DNA of 64,000 bases from the NCBI RefSeq assembly GCF_027620315.1, contig NZ_JAPNNL010000014.1, positions 1 through 64,000 of the forward strand. Reading direction: 5' to 3'. The stretch's first letter is position 1, and every line of letters starts with the position of its first letter. The notes beneath the pieces were generated by a model. The model had not been told where the DNA came from. It ran no database searches and worked only from the letters and a program-made list of their open reading frames with translations. This document shows positions 26,212-35,001 of the stretch, in pieces. The position numbers and the translations under genes were made by a program. Source of the stretch: Nonomuraea corallina (GTDB lineage Bacteria > Actinomycetota > Actinomycetes > Streptosporangiales > Streptosporangiaceae).

Positions 26212-26634
26212 CGCGACTGGCCGAAGATCACCGACCCGGCCGACCCGTTCGCCGAGCGGATGAACACCCTGCCGAAGTACGTCGTGTCCAAGACCCTCAC
26301 CGAGGGCATCTGGGACCCCACGACCGTGCTCACCGGTGACCCGGTCCGGACGGTCGCCGCGCTCAAGTCACACCCGGGACGGGAACTCCAGATCCACGGC
26401 AGCGCCCGCCTGGGCGACGCGCTCCTGTCGGCCGGCCTGGTCGACACCCTCCGCCTCGTGGTCGCACCCACGGTACTCAGAACGGGCCGCCGCCTCCTGA
26501 CCGGTGACGGCGCCGCGTCCGGCCTCCGCCTGACCCATCACGAGGCGACGCCGAACGGCCTGCTGCTCCTCGAATACCAGACCACGGGCGAAGCACCCAG
26601 AGCCGAGTACGAAGGCGTCACCGCCCTCATCTAA
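26212..26634 (+). pseudogene. Dihydrofolate reductase-like (RibD C-terminal) gene, 5'-truncated
   Basis: From RDWPKITDPADPFAERMNTLPKYVVS onward the frame matches DHFR-family/RibD_C proteins to their natural end (KSHPGRELQIHGSARLGDALLSAGLVDTLRLVVAPTVL). The N-terminal half with the cofactor-binding start is missing. It is joined directly to the AHSA1 remnant, so one deletion removed the end of one gene and the beginning of the next. An intact member of the same family is at 32472-33044. Confidence 0.8.
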
Positions 26635-27238
26635 CCGGAGCGCGGCCGCGCAGCAGGGGCAGGTAGACCTCGTCGACGATCTCGACCAGGACGCCGTCGG
26701 GCACGGTCGAGAGCCCGCGCGTGATGTACTCGTTGCGCAGCAGCGCGACAGCCACGGTGACGACCCTCGGGTGGAGCGCCTCCGGCGGCGCCTCACCCCG
26801 GGCGACGGCGCGGCCCACGACCGTCAGCCAGACGCCCGCCCCGCCCTCGGCGGCCAGCTCGTGCAGTTGCGCCAGCAGCTCCGGCTCGTCGCCGATGCCG
26901 GCCAGCAGGCCGCGGAGGATCTCCGCCTGCGGCGAGGACGGCCCGCAGTTGACCCCGCGCAGCAACGTCAGCACGTCCTCGCGCAGTTCGCCGGTGTCGG
27001 GGGGCGGCAGCCTGTCCGTGGCCAGCCGCCGGTAGGCGGCGACGGCGAGCGCGGCGCGGTTGGGCCAGCGGCGGTAGATCGCGTTCTTGTTGGTGCCGGC
27101 CCGGCGGGCCACCCGGTCCATGGTCAGCCCGGCATACCCGGACTCGGCGAGTTCCTCCTGGGCGGCGCGCAGGATGGCGCTCTCCAGCTCGGCCCCCCGC
27201 CGCCTGCCCCGCTTCGCCGCCGCCTCTTCACTCACCAT
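26627..27238 (-). CDS. TetR-family repressor
   Basis: A 203-residue regulator with the N-terminal TetR HTH (GLTMDRVARRAGTNKNAIYRRWPNRAAL) and a helical C-terminal ligand domain (TetR_C-like). I prefer the ATG at 27238 because the ATGATG at 27253 lies inside an operator-like inverted repeat. Two copies of that repeat occupy the intergenic region shared with the divergent gene at 27339, so it likely represses both genes. Its stop overlaps the end of the dihydrofolate reductase-like remnant by 8 bp. Confidence 0.88.
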   Translation of the reverse strand: MVSEEAAAKRGRRRGAELESAILRAAQEELAESGYAGLTMDRVARRAGTNKNAIYRRWPNRAALAVAAYRRLATDRLPPPDTGELREDVLTLLRGVNCGPSSPQAEILRGLLAGIGDEPELLAQLHELAAEGGAGVWLTVVGRAVARGEAPPEALHPRVVTVAVALLRNEYITRGLSTVPDGVLVEIVDEVYLPLLRGRAPVR

Positions 27239-27239
27239 T

Positions 27240-27262
27240 AAAGGGTACATCACGTACCTTAT
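27240..27262. promoter_or_regulatory. TetR operator copy 1
   Basis: AAAGGGTAC, 5 bp, GTACCTTAT: an imperfect copy of the perfect 9-5-9 repeat at 27295-27317, directly before the TetR start codon. Confidence 0.7.
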
Positions 27263-27294
27263 TTGGACTGTTCATCTGATAGCTTGCCCTGCGA

Positions 27295-27317
27295 ATAAGG
27301 TACGAGATGTACCTTAT
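27295..27317. promoter_or_regulatory. TetR operator copy 2
   Basis: ATAAGGTAC, GAGAT, GTACCTTAT is a perfect 9-bp inverted repeat with 5-bp spacer. It ends 21 bp before the start of the divergent gene. Two such sites in a 100-bp divergent region are typical of a TetR pair. Confidence 0.8.
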
Positions 27318-27338
27318 AAAGACGAGAGGACATCCTCC

Positions 27339-28352
27339 ATGCGAGCCAAGGGCATCGGCTACGACACCGGCTTCATCCTCGACGGCGTCGAGAACAGGCC
27401 GTTCGACCGCACGATCATGGAACGCGAGCTGCGGATCATCCGCGACGACCTGCACTGCACGGCGGTGCGGCTGATCGGCAACGACCTGGACCGCATCGAG
27501 TTCGCCGCCGGCCACGCGGCCGACCTCGGCCTGGAGGTCTGGTTCTCGCCGTTCCCCCAGCAACTGGAGCCGGATCGGATCGTCGAACTGCTTCTCGACG
27601 GGGCCGAGCGCGCCGAGCGGATCCGCCGCCGGGGAGCCGACGTCGTCTTCGTCGTCGGTGCCGAGCTGAGCCTGTTCAACCGAGGATTCCTGCCCGGCGG
27701 GACCATCCGGGAGCGCGTCGGCGCCCTGCTGGCGGCGGGTCCCGATACCCGCGAGCGACTGACCGCGCTGTCCGCCCGCGTCAACGCCTTCCTCGCCGAG
27801 GTCGTCACCGGGGTGCGCGAACGGTTCGGCGGCAAGGTGACCTACGCGGCGGTCCCGTTGGAGAACGTCGACTGGACGCCGTTCGACTTCGTGTCCGTGG
27901 ACGCCCACCGCTCCAAGGAGGTCGCCCACCTCTACCAGGAGGGCATCCGCACCCTGGTCGCGCAGGACAAGCCGGTCGCGATCACCGAGTTCGGCTGCAC
28001 CACCCACCGCGGCGCGGCCGATGACGGCGCCCGCAGCGGCGAGATCGTCGACTACGACGGCGGCCTCCCGCTACGGCTCACCGGCGACTACGTGCGCGAC
28101 GAGCAGGAGCAGGCCACCTATCTCCGCGAGCTCCTCGACGTGTTCACCGCCGAGGGCGTCGACGCCGCGTTCGTGTGCACCTTCGCCTGCTACGGCCTGG
28201 TCCACCGCCCCGACCCCCGCGAGGACCTCGACCTGGGGAGCTGGGGCGTGGTGAAAATCCTGGAACACGGCGACGGCGCCGCCTACCCCGGCCTGCCCTG
28301 GGAGCCCAAGGCCGCCTTCACCGCCGTCGCGGACTACTACCGAGGCCTCTGA
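27339..28352 (+). CDS. TIM-barrel, clan GH-A-like protein of unknown substrate
   Basis: A 337-residue cytoplasmic protein without signal peptide. Alternating strands and helices, Glu109 at the end of VVFVVGAEL and Glu217 in VAITEFGC are spaced as the acid/base and nucleophile of clan A glycoside hydrolases. I recall related actinobacterial proteins under vague names, some as abortive-infection proteins, but no established activity. It is the sole gene divergent to the TetR regulator and has twin operators upstream, so it is probably induced by that repressor's ligand. AGAGGA lies 8 nt before the ATG. Confidence 0.75.
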   Translation: MRAKGIGYDTGFILDGVENRPFDRTIMERELRIIRDDLHCTAVRLIGNDLDRIEFAAGHAADLGLEVWFSPFPQQLEPDRIVELLLDGAERAERIRRRGADVVFVVGAELSLFNRGFLPGGTIRERVGALLAAGPDTRERLTALSARVNAFLAEVVTGVRERFGGKVTYAAVPLENVDWTPFDFVSVDAHRSKEVAHLYQEGIRTLVAQDKPVAITEFGCTTHRGAADDGARSGEIVDYDGGLPLRLTGDYVRDEQEQATYLRELLDVFTAEGVDAAFVCTFACYGLVHRPDPREDLDLGSWGVVKILEHGDGAAYPGLPWEPKAAFTAVADYYRGL

Positions 28353-28402
28353 CGCGCGGACCTCCGCACCCCCGGACGCCCGGCACGGCGCCGCCGCGGA
28401 CC

Positions 28403-30583
28403 TCAGCTCTTGCGGGCCGGCGCCCGGCGCGCCGCCGGCTCCTCGACCAGCGTGACCCCGGTCTCGGCCTCCAGCGCCGGGGCGTAGCCGGCGGCCCGCA
28501 GCGCGTCCATCGTCTCCCGCTCGGAGCTCGCGCTGATCAGCACGGTCGGCGCGATCAGGCGCAAGCCGAGCTTGCGCAGCGCCTTGGCCCCGGCGAGCTC
28601 CGCCAGGAGCGCCTCGTCCTCGGACCGGACGCAGCAACCGGAGCGGACCACCCGCATCCGGCCGTGGGTGCGGCCGACGTCCTTGATCAGGTACTCCAGC
28701 GGCTGCGGGAAGTCGCCCTGGGCCACCGCCCGCAACTGCCTGAGCAGGTCCTCGGCCTCGTGGCCGGTGTCGAGCGCGCGCCGTACGGACGCCGGGGAGA
28801 TCCGCCACACCACGGCGTGACCTTCGGACTCACGCGTGCCCACCGCGTTGAGCAGGGCGGCCAGGCCGGCCTCGGGGGTGCCGCTCACCACGGCGGTCAG
28901 GTCGGTCTGGAAGCGGGCGGTGGTCTGCGGCGGCGGCAGCAGGCCGGCGAGAACGGGGCCGAGGACCGGACCGGGCGCGCGCCAGGCCTGGCCGCTACGG
29001 AGCAGGCCGAGCAGCGCGTGGCCGAGCGCGGTCAGGGCGTCGTCGGCGATGACGCCGAGGAGTCCGGCCTCGCGCACGGTGGCGGCGATCCGCTGGGCCC
29101 CGTCCGCGCCTTCGGCGACGCGCATGGGCCGGTGCCAGGTCGTGGCCGCCACGAGATACTCGGGCGCGGCGGCGGCGCGGCGGCCGGGAGCCGCGGCGAG
29201 CGCCTCCAGCAGGGCGTAGCGCAGGCCGACGGCGTCGGGGTCGTCCGCCGCGGCCAGGGCGATCGGCGTCTGGTCGGGATCGGGCCACCACAGCGGGATG
29301 TCGCGGCAGACGGCCCAGGCGGCGAGCACCGGGACCAGCCGTTCGGCGGGCGGGAGCGACAGCCACCGGTCGTAGCGCGTGGTGGGCAGCACCACGTAGG
29401 TGGGGTCGGGAGCCTTGACCCGGCGGTTGGCGGGGCGCTCGACCGGCTCGGCCAGCGCGCCCAGCAGGTCGGCCCGGACGCACAGCTCCAGCAGGAAGCG
29501 GACGGTCTCCTCCGGCAGCCGCAGCAGCTTGGCCAGGCGCTTGGTGTCGCGCACCGCGATGCCGCCCGCCTTGCGCACGGCGAGCGGCTGCTCGGCGCAG
29601 GCGGCCAGCAGCCGCTCGATCTGCCAGGCCACGGCGACCAGGGCGCTCTGGGAACCGGCCTCGGCCCGCTCCGCGCCCGGCAGCTCGGGAGGGGACGGCG
29701 GCCGGGGATGGAAGGAGGACCGCGTCTCGCCGCGCACCGCCAGGGCGACCTCCATCGGGAGCTCGGCGATGTTCGGCAGGCCGGAGGGCAGCAGCAGCCC
29801 CCTGGCGGCCAGCCAGTCGACCCCGCGGTGACCGGACCCCCCGGGGAAGAAGGTGTACTTGCCGGTGGAGCTGTAGCCGTAAGGGCCCACGGGGTGGAAG
29901 CAGCGGGTCTCGACCAGGGGTCCCTCGTACGCCAACGGCTGCAGGAGCTCCTTGGCCTCCTCGGGCGCCGCGTCGAGCACCGCGCGCAGCCGCGCGGGGT
30001 CGGCGAGGACGGCCAGGACGTCCTGTTCGGCGGCCGTCCGGGTCGCCGCCTTCTCCAGCCCCAGCCCGGCGGCCACGCGGTGCACCTCCGGCGCGTTGAA
30101 GTGGCGGGAGATGAGCTGCCCGGCGGGCCGGCCCAGGGCCATGCCGTCCGTCAGGGCGCGGTGGACGTAGTTGTGCGCCACCACCTGCTCGCCGTGCGGC
30201 GGCAGCAGGAGCGCCTGGTCCGCCAGCCGGTCCAGCGCCGCCTCCGCCTCGGCCCTCAGGCGGGGGTCGTCACCGGCCAGCAGGTCGATCACCTCGCTCC
30301 GGGGGACCGCGCGGCTCCGGGGGTCGGGCGCGCGCCAGTGTTCCTCGGGGAACGGACCGTGCCGCTGGTCGGCCAGCCAGGAGACGGCGCCCAGGGCCTG
30401 GATCTCCGGGAGGGTGCAGAACTTCACCAGCTCGGCCGCCACGTAGTCCTGGCTGAGCAGGCGAGCCAGGTCGGTCAGCGACAGGTCACCTCCGTGGCGG
30501 CGCAGGGCCGCGCGGTCGGCGATCAGCTGGAGTTGCTCCGGAGCGCGCGTGGCTAGCCAGTCGGCCATGGCGTTGCGTGGCAT
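28403..30583 (-). CDS. Helicase-associated (XPB/Ssl2-like domain) protein
   Basis: The 726-residue protein begins MPRNAMADWLATRAPEQL and belongs to the actinobacterial helicase-C-like family (Helicase_C_3). It has many Leu/Ala-rich helices, a winged-helix-like middle (LAVRKAGGIAVRDTKRLAKLL) and a C-terminal domain ending SERETMDALRAAGYAPALEAETG. It lacks Walker motifs and so is not an active helicase by itself. The role is unknown, and a DNA-repair partner has been assumed for the family. It is convergent with the TIM-barrel gene and divergent from the reductase at 30698. ATG 30583 is chosen over 30568, without strong ribosome-site support for either. Confidence 0.75.
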   Translation of the reverse strand: MPRNAMADWLATRAPEQLQLIADRAALRRHGGDLSLTDLARLLSQDYVAAELVKFCTLPEIQALGAVSWLADQRHGPFPEEHWRAPDPRSRAVPRSEVIDLLAGDDPRLRAEAEAALDRLADQALLLPPHGEQVVAHNYVHRALTDGMALGRPAGQLISRHFNAPEVHRVAAGLGLEKAATRTAAEQDVLAVLADPARLRAVLDAAPEEAKELLQPLAYEGPLVETRCFHPVGPYGYSSTGKYTFFPGGSGHRGVDWLAARGLLLPSGLPNIAELPMEVALAVRGETRSSFHPRPPSPPELPGAERAEAGSQSALVAVAWQIERLLAACAEQPLAVRKAGGIAVRDTKRLAKLLRLPEETVRFLLELCVRADLLGALAEPVERPANRRVKAPDPTYVVLPTTRYDRWLSLPPAERLVPVLAAWAVCRDIPLWWPDPDQTPIALAAADDPDAVGLRYALLEALAAAPGRRAAAAPEYLVAATTWHRPMRVAEGADGAQRIAATVREAGLLGVIADDALTALGHALLGLLRSGQAWRAPGPVLGPVLAGLLPPPQTTARFQTDLTAVVSGTPEAGLAALLNAVGTRESEGHAVVWRISPASVRRALDTGHEAEDLLRQLRAVAQGDFPQPLEYLIKDVGRTHGRMRVVRSGCCVRSEDEALLAELAGAKALRKLGLRLIAPTVLISASSERETMDALRAAGYAPALEAETGVTLVEEPAARRAPARKS

Positions 30584-30637
30584 GCCCGCCAGAGTAGCCC
30601 CGGCAGCCGGTTCCCGCGCCGTCCGGATTGCTGTTTC

Positions 30638-30653
30638 GGCAAACAAGTTTGCC
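30638..30653. promoter_or_regulatory. Candidate operator palindrome
   Basis: GGCAAAC AA GTTTGCC is a perfect 7-bp inverted repeat in the divergent promoter region between the helicase-associated gene and the reductase gene, 45 bp before the latter's ATG. No regulator gene is adjacent. Confidence 0.5.
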
Positions 30654-30697
30654 TGTTTGGCGTGTCGCTCCGCATAGTGTGCGCGGAGGTGGTCGAG

Positions 30698-31672
30698 ATG
30701 ACCGAGCAGCCGAACAGCGGCTATGACGTGGTGGTGGTCGGCGGCGGCGCCGCGGGCCTGAGCGGGGCGCTCATGCTGGCGCGGGCCAGGCGGACCGTGC
30801 TGGTGGTCGACGCGGGCACGCCGCGCAACGCCCCCGCCGAAGGCGTGCACGGACTGCTGGGCCGCGACGGCATGCCGCCGGGCGAACTGCTGGAGCGCGG
30901 CCGGGCCGAGGTGCGCCACTACGGCGGTCAGGTGGTGACGGGCGAGGTGCTGGCCGCGGTCCGCGACGGCGACGGGTTCGCGGTGACGCCGGCCGGCGGC
31001 CGGACGGTCCTGGCGCGCCGGCTGCTGGTGACGACCGGGCTGGCCGACAGGCTGCCGGACGTGCCGGGGCTGCGCTCGCGGTGGGGTCGGGACGTCGTGC
31101 ACTGCCCGTACTGCCACGGCTGGGAGGTGCGCGACCAGGCCATCGGCGTGCTGGCCACCGGGCCCATGTCGGTGCACCAGGCGTTGCTGTTCCGTCAGTG
31201 GAGCGACGACGTCACGTACTTCTCGCACACCATGCCCGCCCCAACAGGCGAGGACGCGGAGCGCCTGGCCGCCCGCGGCATCAGGGTGGTGGCCGGCGAG
31301 GTCGCGTCCCTGGAGATCGTCGAGGACCGCCTGGTGGGAGTACGGCTGAGCGACCGCACCCTGGTCAGCCGTGAGGTCTTGGCGGTGGCGTCGCGCATGG
31401 AGGCGCGGGCCGGTTTCCTGGCCACGCTCGGGCTGCGGCCGGTCGAGCACCCGAGCGGCGCCGGTGAGCACATCCCCGCCGACGCGACCGGCCGCACCGA
31501 GGTGCCGGGGGTGTGGGTCGCGGGCAACGTCACCGACCTGGTCGCCCAGGTCGGCACCGCGGCGGCGGCGGGCGCCGGCGCGGCGGCCCAGATCAACGCC
31601 GACCTCGTCGCCGAGGAGATCCGCGAGGCGGTCGCGGCCCACCGCGAGCTGACCTCGGCCGGGTCCCGCTGA
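30698..31672 (+). CDS. Thioredoxin-reductase-like FAD/NAD(P) oxidoreductase
   Basis: A 324-residue flavoprotein with the FAD Rossmann motif GGGAAG (15-20) and a redox motif C136-P-Y-C139 in the place of the CxxC of thioredoxin reductase. The NADPH half contains GVLATGPMS, and the C-terminal FAD motif is VPGVWVAGNVTD. Members with CPYCHGWE are usually low-molecular-weight disulfide or dithiol-product reductases or oxidases rather than true TrxB. The ATG at 30698 has GGAGGTG at 8 nt. The methyltransferase gene follows after 17 bp, a pairing common in actinobacteria. Confidence 0.88.
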   Translation: MTEQPNSGYDVVVVGGGAAGLSGALMLARARRTVLVVDAGTPRNAPAEGVHGLLGRDGMPPGELLERGRAEVRHYGGQVVTGEVLAAVRDGDGFAVTPAGGRTVLARRLLVTTGLADRLPDVPGLRSRWGRDVVHCPYCHGWEVRDQAIGVLATGPMSVHQALLFRQWSDDVTYFSHTMPAPTGEDAERLAARGIRVVAGEVASLEIVEDRLVGVRLSDRTLVSREVLAVASRMEARAGFLATLGLRPVEHPSGAGEHIPADATGRTEVPGVWVAGNVTDLVAQVGTAAAAGAGAAAQINADLVAEEIREAVAAHRELTSAGSR

Positions 31673-31689
31673 TACCGAAAGGAACGACT

Positions 31690-32298
31690 GTGTCCGAAAC
31701 CTTCGACAAGGCGTACTGGGACGAGCACTACGACGGTCATGCCCCGGCCGCGGCCGGGCCGCCCAACCCCTACCTGACGGCGGCGGCCGGGGACCTCACG
31801 CCCGGCACGGCCCTGGACGCGGGCTGCGGCGAGGGAGCCGAGGCCATCTGGCTCGCCACGCACGGCTGGCAGGTGACGGCGGTGGACATCGCCGACACCG
31901 CCCTGCGCCGGGCCCGCGAGCACGCCGCGGCCTCCGGCGTCACGACCGGGATCGACTGGATCCAGGCCGACCTGACCACGTGGACGCCCGCCGAGGAGCG
32001 GTTCGACCTGGCCTGCTCCCACTACGCGCACCCGGCGACCGGGCCCGGCGACCTGTTCCGGCGGCTGGCGGCGGCGGTCGCGCCCGGCGGCACGCTGCTC
32101 GTCGTCGGCCACCACCCGTCGGACCCGCACACCGCGGCCGTCCCGGAGGCGCACGTCGAGGCCGGGGAGCTCACGGCCGCCCTCGACCCCGGCCGGTGGG
32201 ACATCACCGTCGCCGAGAACCGATCCCGCGTCATGTCCCATGGCGACCGCGAGATGCCCCTCCACGACACCGTCCTCCAGGCCCGCAAGCGCCGCTGA
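31690..32298 (+). CDS. SAM-dependent methyltransferase (class I)
   Basis: The 202-residue protein has the SAM-binding motif I LDAGCGEGAEAIWLA (about 42-56), the acidic post-II VDIAD, and motif IV FDLACSHYAH. It belongs to the thiopurine/tellurite-type small methyltransferases. GTG 31690 is preceded by AAAGGAA at good spacing and lies 17 bp after the reductase stop, so both are one operon, possibly for handling of thiols or toxic electrophiles. The substrate is unknown. Confidence 0.85.
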   Translation: MSETFDKAYWDEHYDGHAPAAAGPPNPYLTAAAGDLTPGTALDAGCGEGAEAIWLATHGWQVTAVDIADTALRRAREHAAASGVTTGIDWIQADLTTWTPAEERFDLACSHYAHPATGPGDLFRRLAAAVAPGGTLLVVGHHPSDPHTAAVPEAHVEAGELTAALDPGRWDITVAENRSRVMSHGDREMPLHDTVLQARKRR

Positions 32299-32471
32299 CC
32301 GGCGTTCCGGCTGGACGGCGACCTCAGGAACCCACCGCCAGCAGGTCGCCGACGGCGTCGGCGTAGCAGACCGAGTCGGCGACGTGGAAGGCGATCTACC
32401 GGAAGGTTCAGCCCTCACCGGGCGACCGGTCGAACTGGTCCGGGGTGCGAAGCATGGACGCGCGGCGACGC

Positions 32472-33044
32472 TCAGTCCGAGGGCGGGCGCCTCGGACGGT
32501 AGTGCAGGGAGACGATGCCCGAGCCGTAGGGCTTGGCCTCGGTCAGTTCCAGGTCCAGCCGGTTCAGGTCGTCGGGGAAGAGTTTGCGGCCCGCACCGAT
32601 GGCGACGGGGATCACGCGGAGCTGGAGTTCGTCGAGCAGGCCGGCCCCAATCAGCGAGCGGGCGAGAGACAGGCTGCCCCAGAGCATCATGTCCTTGCCC
32701 GGCCGCCGTTTGAGCGCGTCGACCTCCTCGGCCGCGTCGCCGCGCACCACCCGCGCCGCCTCCCAGTCACCCCACGGCGCCTCGTCCAGGGTGGCGGAGA
32801 AGACCACCTTGGGCAGGGTGTTCACCGTCTTGGCGACCGTCTCGTCGGCGGTGGGCCAGTACTGCACGAACATCCGGTACGTCTCCGCCCCCAACAGGAC
32901 GGTGTCCACGTTCGCCAGGATCCGGAGGTTGTCCTGGTCCACCTGGCTGTAGTCGGTCACGGACTCGAAGAAGTCGAGCTCCCCGCCAGGCCCGGCCACG
33001 TAGCCGTCGACCGAGACGAGCTCTTGAATGATGAGTTTGCGCAC
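32472..33044 (-). CDS. Dihydrofolate reductase-like (RibD C-terminal domain) protein
   Basis: A 190-residue protein of the DHFR/RibD_C superfamily: LIIQELVSVDGYVAGPGG at the N-terminus, LLGAETYRMF, LPKVVFSATL and LWGSLSLARSLIGAGLLDEL. The fold binds NADPH. Most stand-alone members have no proven substrate, and it should not be taken for FolA. It is the intact relative of the truncated copy at 26.2-26.6 kb. It starts with GTG, with no evident ribosome site. It follows the flavoprotein gene on the same strand after 37 bp. Confidence 0.85.
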   Translation of the reverse strand: MRKLIIQELVSVDGYVAGPGGELDFFESVTDYSQVDQDNLRILANVDTVLLGAETYRMFVQYWPTADETVAKTVNTLPKVVFSATLDEAPWGDWEAARVVRGDAAEEVDALKRRPGKDMMLWGSLSLARSLIGAGLLDELQLRVIPVAIGAGRKLFPDDLNRLDLELTEAKPYGSGIVSLHYRPRRPPSD

Positions 33045-33081
33045 GGGCGATCAGACTAGACCAGCCGATCCAGCTCATCGG

Positions 33082-34494
33082 TCAGAAGTCGAGCGCCGTC
33101 TCGGGCTGCATCAGGCGGCGGGCGGCCTCGGTGATGGAGCCCGACAGCGAGGGGTAGACGGCGAACGTGTGGGCGAGCTGGTCGACCGTGAGCCGCTGCT
33201 GCACCGCCACCGACACCGCGAGGATCAGCTCCGACGCGCGCGGCGCCACCACCACCCCGCCGAGCACGATCTGCGTGTTGGGCCGGCAGAACAGCTTGAC
33301 GAAGCCGTCGTTGAAGCCCTGCATCTTGGCCCGCGCGTTGGTGGCGAGCGGCAGCTTGACCACCTTGGCGTCGATCTGGCCCGCCTCGATGACCCGCTGG
33401 GCCACGCCGACGGCGGCGATCTCCGGGTCGGTGAAGATGTTGGACGCCACGGTGGCCAGCCGCAGCGGCTGCACCGCCTCGCCGAGGGCGTGCCACACGG
33501 CGATGCGGCCCTGCATGGCGGCGACGGAGGCCAGCATGAGCACGCCGGTGCAGTCGCCCGCCGCGTAGACGCCGGGCGCGGACGTGCGCGAGACCTTGTC
33601 GACCTTGATGAACCCGTGCGGGTCGAGCTGGACCCCGGCCTCCTCCAGGCCGATGCCGGCGGTGTTGGGGATCATGCCGACCGTCATCAGCGCGTGGGAG
33701 CCTTCGGCGGTGCGGCCGTCCTCCAGGGTCACCACCACGCCGTCGGCGGTGCGCTTGACGGAGGCGGCGCGGCTGCGGCCCATGACGTTCATGCCGCGGC
33801 GGCGATAGACCTCTTCGAGCACCTCGGCGCCGTCGGCGTCCTCGTTGGGCATCATGCGGTCGCGGCTGGAGACCAGCGTGACCTCCGCGCCGAGCGAGCG
33901 GTAGGCGCCGGCGAACTCGGCGCCGGTGACGCCGGAGCCGACCACGATGAGGTGCTCGGGCAGCTTGTCGAGGTCGTAGAGCTGCCGCCAGGTGAGGATG
34001 CGCTCGCCGTCGGGCTCGGCGCCGGGCAGGATGCGCGGGGTGGCGCCGGTGGCCACCAGCACCACGTCGGCCCGGATCGTCCGGTCGCCGGCCTTGACCA
34101 CCTGCGGGTCGACGAGCCGGCCCTGAGCCTTGACGATCTCGACGCCCTCGGCCTCGACGCGGGCGGCGATGTCGGCGGACTGCGCCTGGGCCAGCTCCTT
34201 GACCCGCTTGTTGACGAGGGGCAGGTCGACGCTCGCCACGCCGACGTCGCCGTCGAGCCCGCCGTCGAAGGCGACGCCCAGCGACGGCGCGTCGAGCAGC
34301 GCCTGCTTGCGGACGGAGGTGGCGATCAGTGTCTTGGACGGCACGCAGTCGGTCAGCACGCACGCCCCGCCGGGACCGTCGCGTTCGATCAGCGTGGTCT
34401 GCGCGCCTAGCTGCGCCGCGACCAGCGCCGCCTCGTAGCCGCCGGGTCCGCCACCGATGATCACGATCCTCGTCACATCCCTATTGTCCCGCAT
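33082..34494 (-). CDS. lpdA: NAD(P)H-quinone dehydrogenase-type flavoprotein (LpdA-like)
   Basis: A pyridine nucleotide-disulfide oxidoreductase of 470 residues with FAD motif GGGPGG, a Cys pair C45-VLTD-C50 at the redox position, NAD motif GSGVTGAE and the second FAD motif YAAGDCTG. The C-terminal HPTxxE dyad of lipoamide dehydrogenases is YPSLSG here, so dihydrolipoamide oxidation is unlikely. This matches M. tuberculosis LpdA (Rv3303c), a quinone-reducing relative, whose genomic neighbourhood also contains the salvage genes seen here. A GTG at 34476 is an alternative start just before TRIVIIGGG. Confidence 0.87.
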   Translation of the reverse strand: MRDNRDVTRIVIIGGGPGGYEAALVAAQLGAQTTLIERDGPGGACVLTDCVPSKTLIATSVRKQALLDAPSLGVAFDGGLDGDVGVASVDLPLVNKRVKELAQAQSADIAARVEAEGVEIVKAQGRLVDPQVVKAGDRTIRADVVLVATGATPRILPGAEPDGERILTWRQLYDLDKLPEHLIVVGSGVTGAEFAGAYRSLGAEVTLVSSRDRMMPNEDADGAEVLEEVYRRRGMNVMGRSRAASVKRTADGVVVTLEDGRTAEGSHALMTVGMIPNTAGIGLEEAGVQLDPHGFIKVDKVSRTSAPGVYAAGDCTGVLMLASVAAMQGRIAVWHALGEAVQPLRLATVASNIFTDPEIAAVGVAQRVIEAGQIDAKVVKLPLATNARAKMQGFNDGFVKLFCRPNTQIVLGGVVVAPRASELILAVSVAVQQRLTVDQLAHTFAVYPSLSGSITEAARRLMQPETALDF

Positions 34495-34547
34495 ACTCTG
34501 AGCTGCCGACGAACGGGGCGGCCACGGTCACGCTACGCTTGCTTGCT

Positions 34548-35000
34548 GTGCCTGTTTACGCCGCCTACGGCAGCAACATGGACCCGGAGCAGATGGCCAT
34601 GCGGGCCCCTCACTCCCCCTTGCGGGATGTGGGCTGGCTGCCTGGCTGGCGCCTGACCTTCGGCGGGGAGACCCTGGGGTGGGAGGGCGCGCTCGCCACG
34701 ATCGTCGAGGATCCCGACGAGCACGTCTTCGTCGCCCTCTACGACGTGCCGGAGTTCGACGAGCACTCCCTCGACCAGTGGGAGGGCGCCGCCCGCGGCC
34801 TCTACCACAAGGTCCGGCTGCGGGTGCAGACGCTCGAAGGCGAGGTCGTGGCCTGGTTCTACGTGCTCGACGGCTACGAGGGCGGGCTGCCGTCGGCCCG
34901 CTATCTCGGCATCCTGGCCGACGCCGCCGAGCGGGCGGGCGCCCCCGACGACTACGTCAAGGAGCTGCGGGGACGCCCCTGCAAGTCGCTCGGCGACTGA
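34548..35000 (+). CDS. Gamma-glutamylcyclotransferase-like protein
   Basis: A 150-residue GGCT/AIG2-fold protein with the anion-binding loop YAAYGSNMD near the N-terminus and the catalytic-type Glu in FDEHSLDQWEGA. The family releases 5-oxoproline from gamma-glutamyl compounds, and the specific substrate here is not known. GTG 34548 is chosen since VPVYAAYGSNM is the usual start. TACGCT at 34534-34539 is a possible -10, which would place transcription start at the GTG (leaderless). The gene is divergent from lpdA and its stop is 1 bp from that of the convergent transporter. Confidence 0.85.
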   Translation: MPVYAAYGSNMDPEQMAMRAPHSPLRDVGWLPGWRLTFGGETLGWEGALATIVEDPDEHVFVALYDVPEFDEHSLDQWEGAARGLYHKVRLRVQTLEGEVVAWFYVLDGYEGGLPSARYLGILADAAERAGAPDDYVKELRGRPCKSLGD

Positions 35001-35001
35001 C

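Noticed and set aside
32324-32395. Minus-strand 23-codon tail (FHVADSVCYADAVGDLLAVGS) resembling a gene end
   Set aside because: An in-frame stop lies just upstream and the piece is too short to assign to a family. It may be a remnant, but it cannot be shown.
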